A stretch of DNA of 12,447 nucleotides from positions 1 to 12,447 of the forward strand of contig CAYWTM010000103.1 of NCBI GenBank assembly GCA_964460185.1. The letters are read 5' to 3'. Source of the stretch: JAVJPJ01 sp040217295. Lineage in GTDB: Bacteria; Pseudomonadota; Alphaproteobacteria; Rhodobacterales; Rhodobacteraceae. The position numbers and the translations under genes were made by a program. Numbering within the stretch: the first letter of the stretch is position 1; each line of letters begins with the position of its first letter. The notes beneath the pieces were generated by a model that was not told the DNA's origin, made no database searches, and saw only the letters and a list, made by a program, of their open reading frames with translations. Shown here piece by piece: positions 1-5,609 of the stretch.

Positions 1-492
1 CGGCCAGACGCCGCCGTCTTGGCCGATCTCACCCGGATCGAAGCGATCTGGGCCGGGGCTCTGGCCGGGTCGGGCGGGCCGTTCCTGTTTGGGGACTATA
101 CCCTCGCCGATGCCTTCTATGCGCCGGTCGCGGCCCGGATTGCGGGCTATGGCCTGCCGGTCTCGGACGCGGCAAAGGCCTATGTGCAGGCACATCTGAC
201 CCATGGCCCCTTCCGCCGCTGGCGGGCGATGGGATTTGCCCATGGTCCCGAACAAGGCACCTACGAGATGGGGCTGCCCCGCGCACCGTTCCCCGCGCCG
301 AAGCCGATCCCCGCACGGGCCGTGCCATCGGGCCCATCGCTGAACGCCACCTGCCCCTATTCCGACAAGCCGGTGACCCACTTCGCCGACATCGGCGGGC
401 GCGTATTCGGGTTTTGCAACGCGTTTTGCCGCGACAAGACCGTGGCCGACCCCGAAGCGTGGCCGGACTTCATGGCGATTTACGATTCGTAA
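1..492 (+). CDS. Glutathione S-transferase, C-terminal part (5' end outside window), with a YHS/TRASH-like cysteine tail
   Basis: The reading frame is open from the first base, so this is the 3' end of a gene that starts upstream; the TTG at 19 is an internal codon, not a start. Numbered from that codon, residues 22-42 carry the GST C-terminal helical-domain signature (FLFGDYTLADAFYAPVAAR). The thioredoxin-like, glutathione-binding N-terminal domain would lie off the left edge. GSTs of this kind conjugate glutathione to electrophiles or reduce substrates in the cytoplasm; the actual substrate cannot be told. After a Pro-rich linker (about 86-106) comes a tail with CPYSDKPV (C112), then FCNAFC (C133, C137) and DPEAW, the spacing of a YHS/TRASH-type metal-binding treble-clef. 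This is not part of a classical GST and I infer metal or thiol binding. The stop TAA lies 25 nt before yifB, so the two could be co-transcribed. Confidence 0.85.
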   Translation, partial: RPDAAVLADLTRIEAIWAGALAGSGGPFLFGDYTLADAFYAPVAARIAGYGLPVSDAAKAYVQAHLTHGPFRRWRAMGFAHGPEQGTYEMGLPRAPFPAPKPIPARAVPSGPSLNATCPYSDKPVTHFADIGGRVFGFCNAFCRDKTVADPEAWPDFMAIYDS

Positions 493-517
493 AGGGGTTG
501 GCGGTTAGGCGTTAACT

Positions 518-2059
518 ATGTTTGACGCAGCCCGCCCCGAAAGCCTGTCGCGCACCCGAACCGTCGCCTTCGAGGGGTTGGAGGCGCGCCGGGTCGAAGT
601 CCAATGCGCGGTTACCGCAGGCATCCCTGCCTTCGCCATCGTCGGCCTGCCGGACAAGGCCGTGTCCGAGGCGCGCGAACGGGTGCGCACGGCCCTGCAA
701 GCCATGGCCATCGCCCTGCCCTCGAAACGCATCACCGTGAACCTGTCACCTGCCGATCTGCCCAAGGAAGGCTCGCATTTCGACCTGCCGATCGCCCTTG
801 CCCTGCTGGCCGCCCTCGACATCGTGCCGCGCGACAAGGTGGACGGCGCGATGGCGTTGGGCGAGCTGTCGCTGGATGGCACATTGGTTCCGGTCATCGG
901 CGCGCTGCCCACGGCGCTTGCTGCCGGCGAAGAGGGGCGGGTGCTGCTGTGTCCGGCAGGCTGCGGCGCCGAAGCGGCCTGGGTCGGGGCGACGCCGGTC
1001 TACGCGGCGCACAACCTTGCGGAACTGATCGCACACCTCACCGACCGCGCGCCCCTGGAACCGGCCTTGCCCGGTGAAGTACGCCACGAGGTCAGCAACA
1101 AATGCCTGTCCGAGGTGCGCGGGCAGGAACGCGCCAAGCGCGGCCTGGAGATCGCGGCGGCGGGGCGGCACCACATCTTCATGGTCGGCAGTCCCGGATC
1201 AGGCAAATCGATGATGGCCGCGCGACTGCCCGGCCTGTTGCCGCCGCTGTCCGCACCCGAGGCGCTGGAGACATCGATGATCCATTCCCTCGCAGGCCTT
1301 CTGGACGAAGGCGGCATCTCGCGCACACGGCCCTACCGGGCCCCGCATCACACGGCCTCGATGGCGGCGATCGTGGGCGGCGGGCGCGGGGCCAAACCCG
1401 GCGAAATCAGCCTTGCCCATAACGGGGTCTTGTTTCTCGACGAATTCCCGGAATACCCCCGCGCCGTTCTGGAAACCCTGCGCCAGCCGATCGAGACCGG
1501 CGATGTGGTCGTGGCGCGTGCCAATGCCCACGTCACCTATCCGTGCCGGTTCCTGTTGATCGCGGCGGCCAATCCCTGCCGCTGCGGGCAGCTTTACGAT
1601 GCCGGGCAGGCCTGCGGGCGCGCGCCGCTGTGCGGACAGGAATACCTGGGCAAGATCTCCGGTCCGCTGATGGACCGTTTCGATCTGCGGCTTGAGGTGC
1701 CGCCGGTCGACTATGCCGATCTGGACCTGCCGGCCGCCGGTGAAACCAGCGCCGAAATCGGCAAGAGGGTCGCCGCCGCGCGTCAGATCCAGGCGGACAG
1801 GTTCGCCGGTCTGGGGGTGGCCGCGCGGGTCAACGCCGATGCCGAAGGCGCGTTGCTGGATGAAATCGCCACGCCTGATGCCGCAGGCAAGGCGCTATTG
1901 CTGCAAGCGGCCGAAAAGATCCGTCTGACAGCGCGCGGTTACCACCGGATGCTGCGCCTTGCGCGCACCATCGCCGATCTGGAAGGCGATGCTCAGGTCG
2001 GCCAGCCGCATATCGCGGAGGCCATCGGCTATCGCCTTATGGGCGGACAACCGGCCTGA
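518..2059 (+). CDS. YifB/ComM family Mg-chelatase-like AAA+ ATPase
   Basis: A 513-residue protein, close to the usual length of about 505. The N-terminal domain (about 15-175) is the ChlI-like fold of the family, with GLPDKAVSEARERVR and the conserved NLSPADLPKEGSHFDLPIAL. The AAA+ core follows: Walker A GSPGSGKS at 224-231, Walker B VLFLDEF at 304-310, a Cys-containing segment (C354, C356, C366, C372), and SGPLMDRFDL at 381-390, where R387 is the likely arginine finger. The C-terminal Mg-chelatase lid (about 410-510) has TARGYHRMLRLARTIADLEG. In naturally competent bacteria the orthologue ComM is a branch-migration helicase that extends heteroduplex during transformation; in others the role is unclear, and competence here is not shown. 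The start is ATG; only a weak AGGC lies upstream, and the conserved homology begins near residue 15, so a slightly later start cannot be excluded. It converges on gshB with 18 nt between the stops. Confidence 0.93.
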   Translation: MFDAARPESLSRTRTVAFEGLEARRVEVQCAVTAGIPAFAIVGLPDKAVSEARERVRTALQAMAIALPSKRITVNLSPADLPKEGSHFDLPIALALLAALDIVPRDKVDGAMALGELSLDGTLVPVIGALPTALAAGEEGRVLLCPAGCGAEAAWVGATPVYAAHNLAELIAHLTDRAPLEPALPGEVRHEVSNKCLSEVRGQERAKRGLEIAAAGRHHIFMVGSPGSGKSMMAARLPGLLPPLSAPEALETSMIHSLAGLLDEGGISRTRPYRAPHHTASMAAIVGGGRGAKPGEISLAHNGVLFLDEFPEYPRAVLETLRQPIETGDVVVARANAHVTYPCRFLLIAAANPCRCGQLYDAGQACGRAPLCGQEYLGKISGPLMDRFDLRLEVPPVDYADLDLPAAGETSAEIGKRVAAARQIQADRFAGLGVAARVNADAEGALLDEIATPDAAGKALLLQAAEKIRLTARGYHRMLRLARTIADLEGDAQVGQPHIAEAIGYRLMGGQPA

Positions 2060-2078
2060 AGATAACCGGCCTGAAGAT
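2049..2078. repeat. Perfect 15-bp tandem duplication across the yifB stop codon
   Basis: The unit AACCGGCCTGAAGAT occurs at 2049-2063 and again, identical, at 2064-2078. The first copy contains the yifB stop TGA (2057-2059). The second carries a second TGA (2072-2074) in the same frame. The last base of the second copy is the first base of the gshB stop triplet (2078-2080 on the + strand, tca). The duplication therefore fills the space between the two convergent genes. It looks like a replication-slippage product that left both proteins intact. Confidence 0.9.
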
Positions 2079-3013
2079 CACGCCAGCCGACCTTCGATCG
2101 CATCCCAGATCAGGCCTGCGACATTCACACCGTCAAAGCGTTCGAGTTCCTGAATGCCGGTGGGAGAGGTCACGTTGATCTCGGTCAGCCAGCCACCGAT
2201 CACGTCGATGCCGACAAAGATCTGACCCATCTCGCGCAGGCGCGGGCCGATCGCGGCGCAGATCTCGCGCTCGCGGTCGGTCAGGCCGATCTTTTCCGCG
2301 CGACCGCCCACATGCAGGTTCGACCGGGTTTCCCCGACCGCCGGCACACGGTTGATCGCCCCCACGGGTTCGCCGTCGACCAGGATCACGCGCTTGTCGC
2401 CGGCCGCCACATCCGGCAGGAATTTCTGCGCGATCAACGGTTCCCGGTTCATGCCGGTGAACAGTTCATGGAGCGAATTGAGGTTGCGGTCGCTTTCGGG
2501 CAGGCGGAACACCCCGGCACCACCATTGCCATACAGAGGTTTCAGGATGATATCGCCATGCGCCTCCTTGAAGGCGCGCAGCACCGACAGGTCGCGCGCG
2601 ATGGTGGTTGGTGGTGTCAGATCGGGGAAATCGAGCACCAGCAGCTTTTCTGGCGAATTGCGCACCCAGAACGGATCGTTGACGACGAGCGTCTGCCCCT
2701 TCAACCGGTCCAGCAGGTGCGTGGTTGTGATATAGCCCATGTCGAACGGCGGGTCCTGCCGCAGCCAGACCACGTCGACATCGGCCAGGTCCAGATCGAA
2801 AACGGGGCCCAGATGGGCGTGGTCGCCCTGCACGCGCTGCACGCTCAGGCTGTGGGCGCGCGCCATGATACGCCCCTCGCGGTAGCTCAGGTGATCGGGC
2901 GTGTAAAAGATCAGATCATGCCCGCGCGCCTGCGCCTCCTCGGCAAGGCGGAACGTGCTGTCCGCATCGATATTCACCGATCCGATCGGATCCATCTGAA
3001 AGGCCACCTTCAT
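2078..3013 (-). CDS. gshB: Glutathione synthase (ATP-grasp)
   Basis: Catalyses the second step of glutathione synthesis: gamma-glutamylcysteine + glycine + ATP gives glutathione, in the cytoplasm. From the chosen start the protein is 311 residues, the usual prokaryotic length, and begins MKVAFQMDPIGSVN, as family members do. The N-terminal pre-ATP-grasp domain (1-120) has RQDPPFDMGYITTTHLLD (85-102) and NDPFWVRNSPEKL (112-124). The ATP-grasp domain has ILKPLYGNGGAGVFRL (156-171), the Gly-rich loop over ATP, QKFLPDVAAGDKRVILVDG (196-214), and VGIDVIGGWLTEIN (267-280) followed by TSPTGIQELER, the Mg-ATP and substrate-binding carboxylates. An upstream ATG at 3037 would add eight residues (MAIGRRRA) not expected in the family; the ATG at 3013 has AGGAG seven nt upstream, so I chose it. 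It lies 71 nt downstream of yraN on the same strand and is probably part of a rsmI-yraN-gshB unit, though its own promoter in that gap cannot be excluded. Confidence 0.96.
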   Translation of the reverse strand: MKVAFQMDPIGSVNIDADSTFRLAEEAQARGHDLIFYTPDHLSYREGRIMARAHSLSVQRVQGDHAHLGPVFDLDLADVDVVWLRQDPPFDMGYITTTHLLDRLKGQTLVVNDPFWVRNSPEKLLVLDFPDLTPPTTIARDLSVLRAFKEAHGDIILKPLYGNGGAGVFRLPESDRNLNSLHELFTGMNREPLIAQKFLPDVAAGDKRVILVDGEPVGAINRVPAVGETRSNLHVGGRAEKIGLTDREREICAAIGPRLREMGQIFVGIDVIGGWLTEINVTSPTGIQELERFDGVNVAGLIWDAIEGRLA

Positions 3014-3020
3014 CGCCCGT

Positions 3021-3025
3021 CTCCT
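3021..3025 (-). promoter_or_regulatory. Ribosome binding site of gshB
   Basis: On the minus strand AGGAG is followed by seven nt (ACGGGCG) and then ATG at 3013. It decides the gshB start: the longer reading from 3037 would place this site inside the coding sequence. Confidence 0.8.
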
Positions 3026-3084
3026 GCCAATTGCCATCCACCCTTACTTGGCGCGGCGGGCGGAAAGGTGCAATGGGCAAGCGG

Positions 3085-3441
3085 TCAGGCGGCCTGCAGC
3101 GCATTGGGGATCACGTCGATGCGTCCGCTGCGGTCCACCAAGGCCACATCGAAGCGCATGGGCGTCAGAGACCCCGCAGGGAAAAAGCCAAGACACGCCT
3201 CGGCGCTGGCCAAAAGGCGGGCGATCTGGCGCTTCGTCAGATGATCGGCCGCCTGTGCGAACGTGCGAGAGGATTTGACTTCGACAAAGATCACCTCGCC
3301 GTCCTTTTCAAAGATCAGGTCTATTTCGCCACCCGGCCCCCGCCACCGACGGATCAAAAGCCTGTGGCCGTGATCGACATAGGCGCGCGCAACCTGATCC
3401 TCTGCGGTCTTGCCAGCAAGGTAGGATGTCAATCCGCTCAA
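3085..3441 (-). CDS. YraN family (UPF0102) endonuclease-like protein
   Basis: A 118-residue protein with the family features: an N-terminal helix with GKTAEDQVARAY, then RRWRGPGGEIDLIFEKDG (31-48) and VIFVEVKSSR (50-59). Glu/Asp of GGEIDLI and Glu/Lys of VEVK form the E-x-D...E-x-K arrangement of restriction-endonuclease-like (Holliday-resolvase-like) folds. The cellular role of UPF0102 proteins is not well established; a nuclease function is inferred from the fold. The only plausible initiator is TTG at 3441, which overlaps the rsmI stop (TTGA, 4 nt), with AAGGA six nt upstream. No ATG or GTG occurs before the conserved region, so I take translational coupling from rsmI as real. In E. coli yraN is also next to rsmI (yraL) and lpoA (yraM). 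Confidence 0.9.
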   Translation of the reverse strand: MSGLTSYLAGKTAEDQVARAYVDHGHRLLIRRWRGPGGEIDLIFEKDGEVIFVEVKSSRTFAQAADHLTKRQIARLLASAEACLGFFPAGSLTPMRFDVALVDRSGRIDVIPNALQAA

Positions 3442-4367
3442 CCGTTGTCCTTCAACATCAGGGCGCGTTGATAGACATCGCGCCGGGGCAACCCCAGTGT
3501 TTCCGCCACATGCGCGGCGGCATCCTTGACCCGCATCTGCGCCAGTGCTGTTCGCAGCGCAGAGTCGATATCGACCTGTGCAACCTCGACCGCCACCGGG
3601 TGGCCAACAACCAGCACGATCTCCCCTTTCAAGGTCACGTCGGCCAATCCATCCCGCAAACCCGCCAGGCTACCGCGGCGCACCTCTTCGAAACGCTTCG
3701 TCATCTCACGGCACAGCGCGGCCTCACGGTCTTCGCCCCATGCCTCGCACAATTCCCCTAACAATCGGTGAATGCGCCTCGGGCTTTCATACAAGATGAG
3801 CGTCGCCGGCACCGACCCGATATCTGCCAGCCAGCGTTGGCGTGCGCCGCTCTGGGCCGGCGGAAATCCCGCGAACATGAACCTGTCGGACGGCAAGCCA
3901 GAAATGCTCAACGCCATGATCGCGGCCGATGGCCCCGGGGCTGATGTCACCAGGTGACCGGCATTGATCGCCGCGCGAGCCAACTGAAACCCGGGATCCG
4001 CCACCACGGGCGTTCCCGCCTCGGAACAATAGGCCACGCTCTTGCCTTCGGCCAACGCGGCCAGAATCCTCGGGCGCGCCTCGGCCCCGTTGTGGTCGTG
4101 ATAGGGCCAGATCGGACGGCCCGCGATCTTCACCCCGTGCAGTTCCATCAGATGCCGGGTCGTGCGTGTATCCTCGGACGCAATCACATCGGCGCTTGCA
4201 AGGATATCCAGTGCCCTCAGCGTGATGTCCCGTGCCGCCCCGATCGGGGTCGCCACGAAATAGAGCCCCGGCCCCAACGCAACCTGGCGTGCGGGGCTGG
4301 TACCATGCGGCTGGTCGTGTTCCATCGGTGTGTTCCCGCCGTTTGTTCCCTGCCCCGAGACGGGCAT
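3438..4367 (-). CDS. rsmI: 16S rRNA (cytidine-1402-2'-O)-methyltransferase RsmI
   Basis: A SAM-dependent tetrapyrrole-methylase-fold enzyme that 2'-O-methylates C1402 in helix 44 of 16S rRNA, near the P site, working with RsmH. The 309-residue reading has the family blocks: GLYFVATPIGAARDITLRAL (34-53), ASEDTRTTRHLMELHG (63-78), the Gly-Thr-Pro loop YCSEAGTPVVADPGFQL (113-129), APGPSAAIMALSISGLPSDRF (143-163) and LILYESPRRIHRLL (190-203). The C-terminal tail has RDVYQRAL, typical of the family. Two starts are possible. ATG at 4367 has AAGG about ten nt upstream. ATG at 4325 (removing 14 residues, leaving 295) starts closer to the conserved core and to the E. coli length of 286, but has no clear ribosome site. 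I report the longer form without certainty. It is the first gene of the leftward group and diverges from the LpoA-like gene. Confidence 0.94.
   Translation of the reverse strand: MPVSGQGTNGGNTPMEHDQPHGTSPARQVALGPGLYFVATPIGAARDITLRALDILASADVIASEDTRTTRHLMELHGVKIAGRPIWPYHDHNGAEARPRILAALAEGKSVAYCSEAGTPVVADPGFQLARAAINAGHLVTSAPGPSAAIMALSISGLPSDRFMFAGFPPAQSGARQRWLADIGSVPATLILYESPRRIHRLLGELCEAWGEDREAALCREMTKRFEEVRRGSLAGLRDGLADVTLKGEIVLVVGHPVAVEVAQVDIDSALRTALAQMRVKDAAAHVAETLGLPRRDVYQRALMLKDNG
3448..3452 (-). promoter_or_regulatory. Ribosome binding site of yraN
   Basis: AAGGA on the minus strand lies six nt before the TTG start of yraN and inside the last codons of rsmI. It supports the non-ATG start and coupled translation. 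Confidence 0.6.
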
Positions 4368-4442
4368 CGTTTACTTGCCTTGACGGACGCCTTAGCCTAA
4401 CCCCCGCAACACCGTGCAGCGCCCCAGGGAGGTTCGTGTTTC
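4368..4442. promoter_or_regulatory. Divergent intergenic region between rsmI and the LpoA-like gene
   Basis: These 75 nt separate the two divergent start codons and must hold the promoters for both transcription units unless they lie within coding sequence. On the + strand TTGACG at 4380-4385 resembles a -35 box, but no convincing -10 hexamer follows at 16-18 nt, so I do not call a specific promoter. Confidence 0.45.
4426..4432 (+). promoter_or_regulatory. Ribosome binding site of the LpoA-like gene
   Basis: AGGGAGG lies ten nt before ATG 4443. The spacing is slightly long, but the match to the anti-Shine-Dalgarno sequence is strong and no other in-frame start fits better. Confidence 0.65.
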
Positions 4443-5609
4443 ATGTTTTCCGCTTTGCGTCTATTCCGCAACCCGTTGCGCCGTTTTGGGCTCTTGGCCA
4501 TCGCGGGTCTCTTGGCGGCCTGTCAGATGGGCGGTCCCATCGGGGGTGGGCCCAATGTCAGCGGCCAGACCGTGCAGGTGGCCATGCTGTTGCCGATGAC
4601 GTCGCAGCAGGGCGGAGACGCCGTGATTGCACGCAGCCTGGAAAACGCCGCGCGCCTTGCCGCTGCGGATTTTGCCGGCGTCACCATAGAAATCACCGTT
4701 TACGACACTGCCGGCCAATCGGCCCAGGCCGCATCGGTCGCGCGCGACGCAGTATCGGCGGGAGCCGACGTCATCGTCGGACCGCTGCGTTCGGATGCGG
4801 CGGCAGCGGTTGGCGTCGCCGTCGCGAATTCCAATGTCAGCGTTCTGAGCTTTTCCAACAATACCGAGATCGCGGGCGGCAATGTCTTTGTATTGGGGCA
4901 CACGTTCCAGAACACGGCGGCGCGCATCGTCAGCTATTCGGCGGCGCAGGGGCGCAATCGCATTGTCCTGACCCATGCCCAGAACCTCGCCGGTGAGGTG
5001 GCGCGCGATGCCGTGTTGCGCGCGGCGCAGGCCGGAGGGGCCACCGTCGTCGGCACGGTTCCCTACGAATTTTCCCAATCCGGCGTGATCAACGTCGTGC
5101 CGCAGATCGTGGCAGCGGTCCGCGACAACGAGGCCAACGCCCTGATCCTGACATCCGATTCCGCCGGCGCCCTGCCCTTTTTCGCGCAGCTGCTGCCCGA
5201 AAACGGGCTGGACACCGAGGCCGTTCGCCTGATGGGTCTGACCCGGTGGGATACGCCGCCGCAGACGCTCGAGTTGTCGGGGTTGCAGGGCGGCTGGTTC
5301 GCGGTTCCCGATCCGAGTGCCGCCGCCGACTTCAACGCCCGCTACGAGGCCACCTACAGCATCCCTCCGCATCTCCTGGCAGCCCTAGGCTATGATGCGA
5401 TCGCCGCCGTTGCGGGAACCGCCACCTCTGCCGGGCGGCTTGGCCCCGCGGATCTTTCGGCTGGCACTGGTTTCGAGGGTGCAAACGGGGTATTCCGACT
5501 GCGCGGGGATGGCACCAACGAACGGGCCATGGCCATCGCGCAAGTAATTGACAACCAGGTAGCCGTCATTGACCCCGCCCCAAGACGCCTCGGCGGTTTC
5601 GGTTTCTGA
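4443..5609 (+). CDS. Penicillin-binding protein activator, LpoA/LppC-like lipoprotein
   Basis: A 388-residue lipoprotein. Residues 1-27 form a type II signal peptide: Arg-rich start, hydrophobic stretch GLLAIAGLLA and lipobox LAAC, with the lipidated Cys at 27. The next residue is Gln, not Asp, consistent with outer-membrane sorting if the E. coli rule holds. The mature part is a type I periplasmic-binding fold: VQVAMLLPMTSQQGGDA (48-64), an acidic-Gly-Ala helix region ending in DVIVGPLRSDAAAAV (about 108-122), then two further lobes with ALILTSDSAGALPFFAQLLP and the C-terminal LLAALGYDAIAAVAG. LpoA activates the bifunctional PBP1A in gammaproteobacteria; in Rhodobacterales the partner synthase is inferred. 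The shorter length agrees with alphaproteobacterial forms that lack the N-terminal TPR domain of E. coli LpoA. It is divergent from rsmI, as in E. coli, and its 3' end overlaps glnD by 41 nt. Confidence 0.85.
   Translation: MFSALRLFRNPLRRFGLLAIAGLLAACQMGGPIGGGPNVSGQTVQVAMLLPMTSQQGGDAVIARSLENAARLAAADFAGVTIEITVYDTAGQSAQAASVARDAVSAGADVIVGPLRSDAAAAVGVAVANSNVSVLSFSNNTEIAGGNVFVLGHTFQNTAARIVSYSAAQGRNRIVLTHAQNLAGEVARDAVLRAAQAGGATVVGTVPYEFSQSGVINVVPQIVAAVRDNEANALILTSDSAGALPFFAQLLPENGLDTEAVRLMGLTRWDTPPQTLELSGLQGGWFAVPDPSAAADFNARYEATYSIPPHLLAALGYDAIAAVAGTATSAGRLGPADLSAGTGFEGANGVFRLRGDGTNERAMAIAQVIDNQVAVIDPAPRRLGGFGF
5557..5560 (+). promoter_or_regulatory. Possible ribosome binding site of glnD
   Basis: AGGT inside the end of the LpoA-like gene lies eight nt before the TTG at 5569. 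It is a weak site, but the in-frame TAG at 5560-5562 leaves no earlier start for glnD. Confidence 0.4.

Noticed and set aside
518..2059. Reading yifB as a magnesium chelatase subunit for bacteriochlorophyll synthesis
   Set aside because: The ChlI-like similarity is shared by the whole YifB/ComM family. The N-terminal domain, the Cys-rich segment and the absence of bchD/bchO neighbours point to YifB, not BchI.
2312..3244. A 310-codon + strand open frame opposite gshB
   Set aside because: gshB is certain on the other strand. The shadow spans the gshB-yraN gap into yraN and shows no protein-like pattern.
4380..4408. Possible promoter with TTGACG upstream of the LpoA-like gene
   Set aside because: The -35-like hexamer is good, but the sequence 16-18 nt downstream is C-rich with no acceptable -10, so it was left as part of the intergenic region only.
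4461..5372. A 303-codon minus-strand open frame opposite the LpoA-like gene
   Set aside because: Low-complexity Arg/Gly/Gln-rich shadow translation with no domain. The + strand gene has a signal peptide and a family fold.
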